46,586 bases of DNA. It comes from Planctomycetota bacterium (lineage in GTDB: Bacteria; Planctomycetota; Brocadiia; Brocadiales; Bathyanammoxibiaceae). Made by a program: the position numbers and the translations under genes. Position 1 is the first letter of the stretch. Every line of letters starts with the position of its first letter. This document shows, one piece after another, positions 20,222-29,371 of this stretch. The stretch is from contig JAHFOV010000009.1 of the NCBI GenBank assembly GCA_023261505.1, positions 3,036 to 49,621 of the forward strand, written 5' to 3'. The notes beneath the pieces are model-generated. The model was given only the letters and a program-made list of their open reading frames with translations. It searched no databases and was not told the DNA's origin.

Positions 20222-21880
20222 ATGGAGAAGCTGGGACAGAGAATTAAGACCCTCGTTCAAAAGGGGAAAGAAAAAGGCTATCTAACCTACGAGGAACTAA
20301 ACGATCTCCTCCCCGAGGACGATGTCGTATCTCCTGAAAAAATAGATGACATCCTGATAATGCTGGACGAGATGGGGATAGACCTCGTTGATGAGTCGGA
20401 GGCAGAGAGCAGAGAGGATATTTTAGTTCCAGCGGGGGAAGCGGAGGTCTTTCCTGAAGAAGAGCTAGAAGAGGGTATTCCAGAGAAGATAGATGACCCC
20501 GTAAGGATGTACCTTACACAGATGGGGGAGATATCCCTTCTCACCAGAGATGAGGAAATCGCGTTAGCAAAAACAATAGAGCTAACCAGAAAACGTATTG
20601 TACGCAAGGTCTTTCAATCAGACCACGTTATAGAAGAATACATAAAGTCCCTGGAGTCCTTTAACAATCTCGGGTCACGTACAGAGCGTAACGAACGTAA
20701 TCTCAAGATTGACCTTTCAGCGGAGGATGGCAAGGAAAAAATATTCCAGAAGCTACCCCACTATCTCAAGAGGCTTAAGGCCCTACTAAAAAAGAACACA
20801 GATGCATATGCGAAGGTTCGCTCCAGAAGCACCGCAGAGAATGAACGCCTAAGGCTTCTGAGAAAGATAAGGGCCAGGCGCAGAGAAGCCCTAGAAATCA
20901 TCGAAAAGATCAACATAAAGACAAAGAAATATAACCCCTACGTCAAGCAACTACATGAAGTATACGATGAGATAAGCGCCTTAAAGACCCAGCTAGCCTC
21001 CCTTTCAGCTAAGGCTAGCACTAACGGTCGTGCAAAGGAACTTGAACTGCGCCTTACAGAACTGGAATCCAGAATGGCTGAATCTCCCGAAAGCCTTAAG
21101 AGGAGACTGGAAGTTCTCGACAAGCTCTGCGAGGAACACGAAAAGGCCAAGAGAAATCTTTCTAGTGCAAATCTCCGCCTGGTAGTAAGTATTGCCAAGA
21201 AGTACCGCAACAGAGGCCTGAGCTTCCTTGACCTCATCCAGGAGGGTAATACCGGCCTCATGAGGGCAGTGGATAAATACGAATACAAAAGGGGTTACAA
21301 ATTCAGTACTTATGCGACATGGTGGATACGTCAGGCCATAACCCGCGCTATTGCAGACCAAGCCAGGACTATAAGGATACCTGTGCATGTAATAGAAACT
21401 ATGAGTAAGATAAGGAACGTATCCAAAAGGTTGGTCCAGGAGGTGGGTAGGGAGCCAACCCTGGAAGAGATTGCCAGGGAGGTAAAAATCACCGTACCCG
21501 AGGCCAGGAGGATAATGAAGATCTCCCGGTATCAAATCTCCCTGGATAGGCCAGTAGGGGAAAGCGAAGACAGCGCCTTTGGAGATTTTATAGAAGACGA
21601 AAAGGCTGAATCTCCCGTTTCGGCCGCTACCCAGGAGATGCTTAAGGAAAAGATCAATGCTATCCTGAATACCCTTACCTATAGGGAGCGGGAGATTATA
21701 AAACTCCGCTACGGCATAGGTGATGGCTATACCTACACCCTGGAAGAGGTAGGAAAGAAATTCAATGTCACCAGAGAGAGGGTACGCCAGATAGAGGCTA
21801 AGGCCATCCGTAAGCTACAACATCCTATAAGAAGTAGAAAATTGGAGGGCTTTCTAGATGGCATTGGAAGTAACCAATAA
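20222..21880 (+). CDS. rpoD: RNA polymerase sigma factor RpoD (sigma-70)
   Basis: [26 protein letters not shown]...[63 protein letters not shown]...[22 protein letters not shown]. Confidence 0.97.
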   Translation: MEKLGQRIKTLVQKGKEKGYLTYEELNDLLPEDDVVSPEKIDDILIMLDEMGIDLVDESEAESREDILVPAGEAEVFPEEELEEGIPEKIDDPVRMYLTQMGEISLLTRDEEIALAKTIELTRKRIVRKVFQSDHVIEEYIKSLESFNNLGSRTERNERNLKIDLSAEDGKEKIFQKLPHYLKRLKALLKKNTDAYAKVRSRSTAENERLRLLRKIRARRREALEIIEKINIKTKKYNPYVKQLHEVYDEISALKTQLASLSAKASTNGRAKELELRLTELESRMAESPESLKRRLEVLDKLCEEHEKAKRNLSSANLRLVVSIAKKYRNRGLSFLDLIQEGNTGLMRAVDKYEYKRGYKFSTYATWWIRQAITRAIADQARTIRIPVHVIETMSKIRNVSKRLVQEVGREPTLEEIAREVKITVPEARRIMKISRYQISLDRPVGESEDSAFGDFIEDEKAESPVSAATQEMLKEKINAILNTLTYREREIIKLRYGIGDGYTYTLEEVGKKFNVTRERVRQIEAKAIRKLQHPIRSRKLEGFLDGIGSNQ

Positions 21881-22592
21881 AGGCACCCTTGCCGATAAGA
21901 TTGGAGTCTTGAGGCACTTACAATCCGTTGACAGCAGGTTAATTGAGCTTACTAGAAAAAAGGAAAACCTTCGAGAAGCCCTTGAAAAAAAGAAGGCCCA
22001 GCTCCATCAAACAAAGGGACTGTTGAGTCAAAGACAAAAAGAGGCTAAAGACTTTCAAAAACTAATAGATAGCAAGGAGCTAGACCTCAAATGCCTCGAA
22101 GAGGAGATAAAAAAAACAAGGGGTAGACTTTTCCAAATCAAGAACAACAAAGAATACAGCGCCCTTTTATCAGAGATAGGAAGCAAAGAGGCAGATAAAA
22201 GCGTGCTAGAAGACGAAACCCTTTCCATGATGTCCAAATTCGAAGGACTCCATGCTGAGGAAAAACAGTTAGCACAAAAAGTCCAGGAAGAAGAAAAGGA
22301 TCTCACGGTATACGCCAGTTCTGTAGAGACAGAACTGAAATCACTAGAAAAAGATATCCAGGCGGCAAAAAAACAGTGGGAAGAAAGTGCCGAACTCCTT
22401 AATAAAGAAGCCCTCGCCCTGTACCGCAGACTCATTGAAAAAGATGGCCTTGCCGTAGTGGATGTAAACGGCGATGTCTGTGGAGGATGCAACATGAGCC
22501 TGACACCACAGACTATAAATCTTTTACTTCGCCGCCAGGAAGTAATCCTTTGCAAGAGTTGCGGTAGAATCTTATGCCTGCCCGTGGAATAA
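21858..22592 (+). CDS. C4-type zinc ribbon coiled-coil protein (DUF164 / zf-RING_7 type)
   Basis: Long coiled coil followed by [14 protein letters not shown]...[15 protein letters not shown]; overlaps rpoD by 23 nt. Confidence 0.85.
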   Translation: MALEVTNKGTLADKIGVLRHLQSVDSRLIELTRKKENLREALEKKKAQLHQTKGLLSQRQKEAKDFQKLIDSKELDLKCLEEEIKKTRGRLFQIKNNKEYSALLSEIGSKEADKSVLEDETLSMMSKFEGLHAEEKQLAQKVQEEEKDLTVYASSVETELKSLEKDIQAAKKQWEESAELLNKEALALYRRLIEKDGLAVVDVNGDVCGGCNMSLTPQTINLLLRRQEVILCKSCGRILCLPVE

Positions 22593-22645
22593 GATGCAAA
22601 TTATAGATTTAAAATTTGTAATTTGAAATTTATAATGTGATTTTT

Positions 22646-23246
22646 GGGAGGGGCCAGGTGGCCGCCCGTTCGTCTGGCTGCAGGCGGACGAGAGGAAAGT
22701 CCGAGCTCCACAGGGCAAGGTGGTGGGTAACACCCACCGGGACCCTCGTAATGGGGGTCCTAGGGAAAGTGCCACAGAAAACATACCGCCCGTGAACTAG
22801 GGGTTAGAGGTTAGGGATCAGGGATTGGTGATTAGAAAACAATTGTTTGCCCCTGGCCCCTAGTCCCTAGTTTATGGGTAAGGGTGAAAAGGCGGGGGGG
22901 CCAATTAAGGCCCCTTAATGTAAGAGCCCACCGCAGTACTGGTGACAGTACTGGTTCGCGAAAGCGAATCCGCCAATCTTCGCCATTGGCGAATATGCCT
23001 TTGGCATGACTTTTGGCGGACACGGCAAACCCCACCTGGAGAAAGGCTAAATAGGGAGGGAAAGAAGTGGCCCGCTTCAAGGTTGTTTATTGTAGGGTGC
23101 GTCTTGACGCACCGTAATACATAATACGACATCCCTCCGGGTAAGCCGCTACGCTGAACCTCATCGGTTCAGGGCGAGGTAGTGGGCAACCACTACCCTA
23201 GAGTAATGGCCACTCACGACAGGACTCGGCTTATCGGCCCCTCCCC
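22646..23246 (+). ncRNA. rnpB: RNase P RNA, bacterial class A, enlarged
   Basis: Conserved cores GAGGAAAGTCCGAGCTCCACAGGGCA, GGGAAAGTGCCACAGAAAACATACCGCC, GGTAAGGGTGAAAAGG and ACAGGACTCGGCTTATCGG; P1 arms GGGAGGGGCC / GGCCCCTCCCC delimit the ends. Confidence 0.93.
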
Positions 23247-23405
23247 TTACCTTCTTGATATTCAGAGTTATATCTGTTTAGCCTCTCTCCTACACGCTCC
23301 TTTGCCATCTACTAAAAGATTGACTAAAATCTATGGCTAAAAGAGTAAATCCAATATAAAATAATAGGAAATGTTTCATATTTAATACTATAAGAGGTAA
23401 AAACC

Positions 23406-23999
23406 ATGGATAGGATAATTGCTGTTCTATTGCTTGTAGCGATGCTTGCCTTTATCAGCATCAAGTCCCAGGACTCTCCTGATATGGTGGTGGATAAATA
23501 TCTTAAGGCAGTCAGGGCTAGTGACTACGAAAGGGCCTATACTTTTATCTCAAAAACCGATACCACGATTATTGATTGGCTGGAACTAATAAGGTACATA
23601 AAGCAGGTAGCTCCGCCTAAGTTGGCCACTCTCATTGACCTTGCCCACTGCGCAACACGGCAGGAGATAGTGAATACAACAGTGGAAGGTAACACTGCTG
23701 TTGTAGAAATCCGCTCCACAGTCCCTGACATGGAAGAAACCCTGAAGGTCACCCACAGGGTGGAGGAGATAAAGTCCCTCCTTGACCAGGGCAAACTGCC
23801 AATGAAGGAGAGAATAGGGGGCTGCGAACTTGTAGTGGAAGAAGGGGCGTGGAAGATATCCAAGGTCAGGGGCGTATCCGCTGGTCAGGCGGCAGAGATT
23901 GCCACTGACTTAGCGGAACAAATCCTGGGGAAAGATGAAGCCGAGAGGCTAGCCCAAAAGATTAAGGAATTTGGACAGAGACGGCCAGAAGGGGCATGA
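23406..23999 (+). CDS. Hypothetical exported protein, NTF2/DUF4878-like
   Basis: N-terminal TM segment; DSPDMVVDKYLKAVRASDYERAYTFISK pattern. Confidence 0.6.
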   Translation: MDRIIAVLLLVAMLAFISIKSQDSPDMVVDKYLKAVRASDYERAYTFISKTDTTIIDWLELIRYIKQVAPPKLATLIDLAHCATRQEIVNTTVEGNTAVVEIRSTVPDMEETLKVTHRVEEIKSLLDQGKLPMKERIGGCELVVEEGAWKISKVRGVSAGQAAEIATDLAEQILGKDEAERLAQKIKEFGQRRPEGA

Positions 24000-24039
24000 G
24001 ATATTTGTGGCTGCGACGTAGCCGAGACCACTGAAAAAT

Positions 24040-24122
24040 ATCATTCTGAGTTGCTGAAGGCAAAGAAGAATCTCAGTTAAAAACTGAGATTCTTCTCCGC
24101 CTAAGGCGGGTCAGAATGACAC
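24040..24122. repeat. Palindromic repeat (ATTCTGAG...AAGAATCTCAGTTAAAAACTGAGATTCTT...TCAGAATGACA)
   Basis: Inverted repeat; shares the CATTCTGAG motif with 5298. Confidence 0.55.
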
Positions 24123-24315
24123 TTACTGTTGATGAGACTTTTTCAAAGACCTCATAGACAGAAGCTTGGCGCATTTGGGTCAGCCAACATTTTTCTTCCA
24201 CCGTAAATGCCTCGTTAAGCACATAATGCTTTAACTCTGCCCTTAACGTTGCCGTAGGAAAGAAATCGTTAACCCCTTTATCAAACTACCCTTACGGTCT
24301 CTGTTAGACTACTAC

Positions 24316-24610
24316 TTATGGCAGAGAAGCAACTATTTGCCGGTTTTCATCCTCCGTGAAGGCGCGAAGTGTCTCTGTGCGAATGTTACCCAACGAACCG
24401 ATGGCGAGTGCTGCTTTGGCCATTGTTTTATCGTCTGGCGCTCCTAGAATGCAGACCGCATCACACTGGCCCATTACCGAATATACCGTTTTCAGCTCCA
24501 CACCCATGTCTCGAAAGGCTTTTTTTGGCCTTCTCTTCCCGAGAGGGACTTTCTTTGATGTTCTGTATACCTTGCTGAGTAAGATGTATCAGCATGATGC
24601 AAGTGGCCAT
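24316..24610 (-). pseudogene. GYD-domain protein gene with an apparent +1 frameshift in an A7 tract
   Basis: MATCIMLIHLTQQGIQNIKESPSREEKAKK | AFRDMGVELKTVYSVMGQCDAVCILGAPDDKTMAKAALAIGSLGNIRTETLRAFTEDE. The frames join at the homopolymer 24520-24526. Confidence 0.7.
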
Positions 24611-24779
24611 TCTATTACCTCCTTTCTTTCAAAGGTTTCAAATGACCGTGGTAAAAATTGTGATATTATCCCCCCTTTTTTTTATTAAGCAGCAATAGGG
24701 TAAATCTTTTGCCTAGATTCGTCAATCTTTTGTTTAAAAAGTTAGCCATACGTTTACGGCTTATAGCTTGCATTCACCA

Positions 24780-24802
24780 CGCAGGCTAAAGCCTGCGGCT
24801 AC
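24780..24802. repeat. Dispersed palindromic repeat CGCAGGCTAAAGCCTGCGGCTAC, second copy
   Basis: Same sequence as at 172-195. Confidence 0.7.
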
Positions 24803-24815
24803 AGTTTATCCGGAT

Positions 24816-25394
24816 CTAGGGGGTTATTGTGTCACTACTCCGACTGGCACGTTCGATGAGTTTGTTTGATGATAAGGTTGGATCGAGGACCTTCCGGGAA
24901 CTGTCAATGCCAGCGACCGGCAGGGTCTTGTCATCAATTAGACCGAGCTGGACGAGAACGGAGGCCTGATCCCAGTAGATGTGCTCGTGGGCTATCTTGC
25001 CATTTTGAAACTGGATTACAACGACCAACGGCACTTCAACCCGCTTTCCAGTCGGAGGAATACCCGGCAACATCCACTCCATTTCAATCGTATGTGTGAA
25101 CTTAAAGATTAATTCATCAACCAGCCGGTCGTTGCCGATGGTTCGCGATATCAGCGTAGTCTCCGTGTCTGGGGGTATCTGAGGAATGAAGCGTTTGGAG
25201 TAAAACTCACGCACTTCATCCCGGTCCACACCACCAGTTAACACTGGGATATGGTTAACATAAGGGTCGTCAACCATAGTATTGAGGGTATCGTCGACGC
25301 TCTTCATTTCAAACTCTGAGCGCATGTGCTTTTCCCATAGGTCGGCCATAGCCTGCTGGGAGGCCGTGAGGTTTGCGCTTTCTTGTTTCTTCAT
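24816..25394 (-). CDS. SnoaL-like / NTF2-fold protein
   Basis: Sequence pattern of SnoaL-like polyketide-cyclase-type proteins (PYVNHIPVLTGGVDRDEVREFYSKRFIPQIPPDTETTLISRTIGNDRLVDE...GKIAHEHIYWDQASVLVQLGLID). Confidence 0.75.
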   Translation of the reverse strand: MKKQESANLTASQQAMADLWEKHMRSEFEMKSVDDTLNTMVDDPYVNHIPVLTGGVDRDEVREFYSKRFIPQIPPDTETTLISRTIGNDRLVDELIFKFTHTIEMEWMLPGIPPTGKRVEVPLVVVIQFQNGKIAHEHIYWDQASVLVQLGLIDDKTLPVAGIDSSRKVLDPTLSSNKLIERASRSSDTITP

Positions 25395-25499
25395 GATTTG
25401 CTCCTCCGTAAAAACTTCTCTATTTCCATTCTATTCCTTCGGTCGATAACTGCAAGGTATCCAGGTACGAACGGCAAGCATGTCAAAATTCTACAAGGC

Positions 25500-25527
25500 T
25501 TGACTTCATGGCAACACTGGATATACA
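25500..25527 (+). promoter_or_regulatory. Putative promoter (TTGACT-16-TATACA) for the 29-aa ORF
   Basis: Boxes read directly, about 40 nt upstream of the sORF ATG. Confidence 0.4.
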
Positions 25528-25567
25528 CTAAAAGTAGCTAGATGTAATATTTTTTGAGGTACTTAAA

Positions 25568-25657
25568 ATGGAAAAAATCTTGGCGATACTGGAGAAATTT
25601 ATAGAAATACTTGCACTTATCTTCACTGGCCGCTGGCGTCCTGTACCTCCAGCGTAA
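25568..25657 (+). CDS. 29-aa ORF, predicted amphipathic helix peptide MEKILAILEKFIEILALIFTGRWRPVPPA
   Basis: ATG preceded by GAGGT at 7-nt spacing; upstream promoter-like boxes; below the ORF-track cutoff. Confidence 0.45.
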   Translation: MEKILAILEKFIEILALIFTGRWRPVPPA

Positions 25658-25812
25658 ACTGTATTACTAAAAAGTAACTGTGAAAGATAAGAAAAGGGGA
25701 AATTATCTAAAAGGAATAAGCGAGTTTTATCCCCATTTCTGCCACGTTATTTAGGATTAGTTATTCTCCTATCCCATGTTTTGTAACTAATAATTATAAG
25801 CTATAAGACATT

Positions 25813-26346
25813 ATGATACTCAGATTACTTATATTTTTACTTATATCTCTTGTCGGTTGTGCTACACCTCCCAGGGCAGTAACACTCTCAGAGGTTGCTA
25901 AAAATCCGCTATTGTATAAAAATACGCCTATTCAGTTCGCAGGGCTAATTAAGGAGAATCATTATAGTGAAAATTTTTTGGGCCGATGGGAGGTGTTAGT
26001 GACCGACGGTCAGACCGAGCTTTACTGCTTCAAAAAGGGCTACAACCTTGGCCTTCTGAGGCGCGGGGCCAAACTGGCTGATGAGGCAAAAGAGGAGGAG
26101 GGAACAGTATCGGTCACAGGGAGGTTAGTGACACTCCACACCATTAAAGAAACGCCTACCCTGGAGATCCAAAGGTTGAGCTACAAAGGCAAGAGTGTCA
26201 ATGTTGAAACAGCAGATTATCCTGACTACTATTATGGCCGATACCCTTATTATCCTGGTTACTATTATTATCCCTTTTACCCCGGTTTCTCCCGTCCTTT
26301 TCCTCACCATCATCATGGACATCACGGGGGTCGTAGGTGCCGTTAA
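25813..26346 (+). CDS. Predicted lipoprotein with Tyr/Pro- and His-rich C-terminal tail
   Basis: Lipobox LISLVGC; tail DYPDYYYGRYPYYPGYYYYPFYPGFSRPFPHHHHGHHGGRRCR; Slp-like body. Confidence 0.7.
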   Translation: MILRLLIFLLISLVGCATPPRAVTLSEVAKNPLLYKNTPIQFAGLIKENHYSENFLGRWEVLVTDGQTELYCFKKGYNLGLLRRGAKLADEAKEEEGTVSVTGRLVTLHTIKETPTLEIQRLSYKGKSVNVETADYPDYYYGRYPYYPGYYYYPFYPGFSRPFPHHHHGHHGGRRCR

Positions 26347-26508
26347 AAAGTAGAAAACGCCATCATCTTCTGATTTCGCAGGGTTCTTGTCTCTTCGCAA
26401 AGGTTCAAATTATGCAAAGCCTCTCGGTTACTGCTTTTTAAAATTCCAACTAGCCAAAGGAAAACAATCTTGTTCCAATAACGGCTGTTATTTTATCATT
26501 ATCATATC

Positions 26509-27150
26509 ATGTGTAGACATCTGCCTATGTTCTTGTTTTTTGCATTGCTTGTGCCTTTACCTCTATGCCTAGGCCAGGATATAGAATCCCGGGGTAAATC
26601 GCTGATTAGCAGATACCTTGAGAGCGCCGAGGCGCAGGATAGGGAGGAAATTCTCAAGGCTCTAGAAGTATTAGGTGCTGACCTTACCAAGATTAAAGAA
26701 TGGGTGAGGGTGGGGGCAAACTACACGCCCCAGCCGTCGGGTTTACAGAGGAAATTGTTACTTATTGGAGAAAGAAGCTTTGAGTACTTTGTCTAGATCC
26801 CCCCTTCCTATACGCCTGATAAGTCGTGGCCTGTCGTACTGGCACTGCATGGAGTTGGAGGCAGCGGCTACGGAACAGTCATGGCATGGTTAAGGTTATC
26901 TGCACATACTAACTAATTTATCTTTATAGCACCTACATACAGCCCTGCAATATGGTGGGAGGAGGAGGCAGAAAGAGTCGTCCTTTCAACCTTTGATAAG
27001 GCTAAACAGGACTACAATGTAGACACAAATAGGGTCTATCTCACGGGGTTTTCGAGTGTGCCCACGGCGTGTGGTATATGGCCATTCGTTATCCCTGGCT
27101 GAATAAGTTGAATTATGCCAAAGCACTTCATGGAATAATAATTATCGTAG
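26509..27150 (+). pseudogene. Decayed secreted esterase/depolymerase-like alpha/beta hydrolase
   Basis: Continuous homologous-looking frame with in-frame TAG (26794) and TAA (26914) around PPSYTPDKSWPVVLALHGVGGSG; frame shifts near the expected GFSxGG nucleophile elbow before HGVWYMAIRYPWLNK. Confidence 0.75.
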
Positions 27151-27157
27151 AGGCAGA

Positions 27158-27278
27158 CCTGCGTGTCTGCCCATTATTTGTCAATTCAAATAATCCAATG
27201 AGTGAACAGTGAATAGCTAAGGGGCAACCACGTTGGTTTGCAAAAAAATGGGCGAACACACAGGTTCGCCCCTACCAA
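27158..27278. repeat. Two dispersed palindromes (GGCAGACCTGCGTGTCTGCCC; GGGCGAACACACAGGTTCGCCC)
   Basis: Inverted repeats read directly. Confidence 0.55.
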
Positions 27279-27408
27279 AAATTGTACAATGGTTTACAAC
27301 AATGACCACGAATGAATATATTTGCGGCACTAGACAAGAGGTCTTATGAACAAAAGCTATTGAACTAATTATTTATTGAACTTATAATAAAAAGAAATAA
27401 TAATTTAG

Positions 27409-28413
27409 TTGGAAAAACTGCACTATCTTTATTTATCACCCTTGGCAAAAACAAAAGTAAAGGATAATATTCAAACCCTCAAGACCGAGGTTGAAAAGGT
27501 CATCGTAGGGCAGCAGGAGCTTATAGAAGGGATACTGGTGGGGCTACTCTCCGATGGGCACATCCTCTTGGAGGGCTACCCTGGCCTGGGCAAGACAATG
27601 ACTGTTAGAACCCTGGCCAGGGTCATAGATGCTGAATTTCACCGCATCCAGTTCACGCCAGACCTGGTCCCAGGCGATATCCTCGGCTTCGAGATGCTGG
27701 AGCCGGGTTCTATGAAGACTTCCGTGCACAAAGGGCCTATCTTCACTAACCTCCTCCTGGCCGACGAGATAAACCGTGCACCTGCCAAGGTACAGAGTGC
27801 CTTACTTGAGGCCATGCAGGAGCGGCAGGTGACCATCGGAAGGACAACCTACCCCCTTGAGAAACTCTTCCTGGTACTGGCCACTCAGAACCCTATTGAA
27901 GTAACCGGGACCTACCTACTCCCAGAGGCCGAGGTGGATAGGTTCATGCTCAAGTTAAAGATTACTTACCCCTCTTATACTGAGGAAAGGAGTATTACAC
28001 AAAGACAGGTATTAGACGAGGAGCCGGTGCTAAAGAAGGTCTTCACACCGAAGGAAATCCTGGCCCTGAGGCACAGCATTGTAGAGAGCTATCCTCTCAA
28101 TGAAGAGTCCCCCATATTGCGGTATTCTACACGCATAGTACGGGCTACCAGGCCTGAATCAGCCGATAACGGTTACATAAGAGGGCTGGTGGCCTTCGGC
28201 GCCTCTACCAGGGCCAGCATCGCCCTGGCCAAGGCCGCTAGGACTTATGCCTTCCTCCAGGGGGAGGATATAGTGATGCCTGAACACGTAAAAAGGATGG
28301 CCTATCCAGTCCTGCGTCACAGGATAATCCTCACCCATGAGGCTGAGGCTAGAGGGGTAGAGCCAGATGAGGTTATTAGCAACGTACTTGATACGGTACC
28401 TATATTAGATTGA
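27409..28413 (+). CDS. MoxR-family AAA+ ATPase
   Basis: ILLEGYPGLGKTMTVRTLARVI...RIQFTPDLVPGDILGFEM...LLADEINRAPAKVQSALLEAMQERQVTI. Start uncertain (TTG). Confidence 0.95.
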   Translation: MEKLHYLYLSPLAKTKVKDNIQTLKTEVEKVIVGQQELIEGILVGLLSDGHILLEGYPGLGKTMTVRTLARVIDAEFHRIQFTPDLVPGDILGFEMLEPGSMKTSVHKGPIFTNLLLADEINRAPAKVQSALLEAMQERQVTIGRTTYPLEKLFLVLATQNPIEVTGTYLLPEAEVDRFMLKLKITYPSYTEERSITQRQVLDEEPVLKKVFTPKEILALRHSIVESYPLNEESPILRYSTRIVRATRPESADNGYIRGLVAFGASTRASIALAKAARTYAFLQGEDIVMPEHVKRMAYPVLRHRIILTHEAEARGVEPDEVISNVLDTVPILD

Positions 28414-28509
28414 AAGTAGACCGTAGACAGAAAACAGTAGACAGGGAAAAGAATTGTTCCTTTTATTATTTACTGTCTACTGTCTACTACCTACTGTCTA
28501 CTGCCTGCT
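28414..28509. repeat. Heptad palindromic repeat between moxR and the DUF58 gene
   Basis: GTAGACCGTAGACAG...CAGTAGACAGGG...TTTACTGTCTACTGTCTACTACCTACTGTCTACTGCC. Confidence 0.85.
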
Positions 28510-28513
28510 ATAA

Positions 28514-29371
28514 ATGGCGGATAGCCGAAAAAAGATAAGATTATACCTAAGGAGGCTTGTAAGCAACCTCTTTGAGGGTGTGTTTCCTAGCTCAGTTAGG
28601 GCCAACCGCGGGCTGGAACTGGAAGAGATAAGGGAATATCAGCCAGGTGACGACCTCCGTTCTATTGACTGGAAGACCTCTTTAAGGGTCGGTCAGCTTC
28701 ACGTCAGGGTCAGACTGCCTGACCGAAGGACACCGGTAATCTTCCTAATCGATAAGAGCGGTTCTAAGAAATTTGGCTCTAGTGCCGTAAAAGAGGACGT
28801 ACTCTTTGAAGTCCTGGACCTCCTGGCACTGGCTGTGGGAGAGACAGGAAACCCTATGGGTTTCATAACTTTTACTGACAGAGTAGAGCGATACATCCCG
28901 CCGGCCCTAGGTCAGCGCCTATCTTTTAAGGTAATAGAGCAACTAAAGACAGAACCTCCTACGAGCCCCCTCACCGACCTGGATAGTGCCTTTTCTTATC
29001 TCAGCGGGCTGAATCTTCCTCCTTCCCTTGTATTTATCTTATCGGACTTCCTGGCAGCAGAGAATTACGAGCCATCTATTACAGTCCTCTCTAAGAGGCA
29101 TGAGTTAATTCCTATCCTAATAAGAGATGAGAGGGAGACCACCGTACCCCCTTTCAGAGGTTTTCTCACAGTAAGAGATTTAGAGAGCAAGGAACTAGCC
29201 TTTTTGGACCTGACCTCCCCTCTGCAAAGAGACCTCTTTCCTGTAGAAGTCTTTCTCAAGCTTGGGCTGGACTATTTAACTATAGGCGCCCAAGAGGGGG
29301 TGGAGTTATGGACAGAAAAACTTTCTAACTTTTTTGAGCAGAGGGCAATGCGCAGGAGGGCAAGGAGATGA
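28514..29371 (+). CDS. DUF58 domain protein
   Basis: VFPSSVRANRGLELEEIREYQPGDDLRSIDWKTSLRVGQLHVRVRLPDRRTPVIFLIDKSGS. Confidence 0.92.
   Translation: MADSRKKIRLYLRRLVSNLFEGVFPSSVRANRGLELEEIREYQPGDDLRSIDWKTSLRVGQLHVRVRLPDRRTPVIFLIDKSGSKKFGSSAVKEDVLFEVLDLLALAVGETGNPMGFITFTDRVERYIPPALGQRLSFKVIEQLKTEPPTSPLTDLDSAFSYLSGLNLPPSLVFILSDFLAAENYEPSITVLSKRHELIPILIRDERETTVPPFRGFLTVRDLESKELAFLDLTSPLQRDLFPVEVFLKLGLDYLTIGAQEGVELWTEKLSNFFEQRAMRRRARR

Noticed and set aside
22942-23124. 60-82-aa ORFs on both strands inside 22830-23130
   Set aside because: They lie inside rnpB and its repeat inserts.
26794-26916. In-frame TAG/TAA in the esterase as stop-codon recoding
   Set aside because: Two different stops plus a frameshift near the active site indicate pseudogenisation; no recoding element seen.
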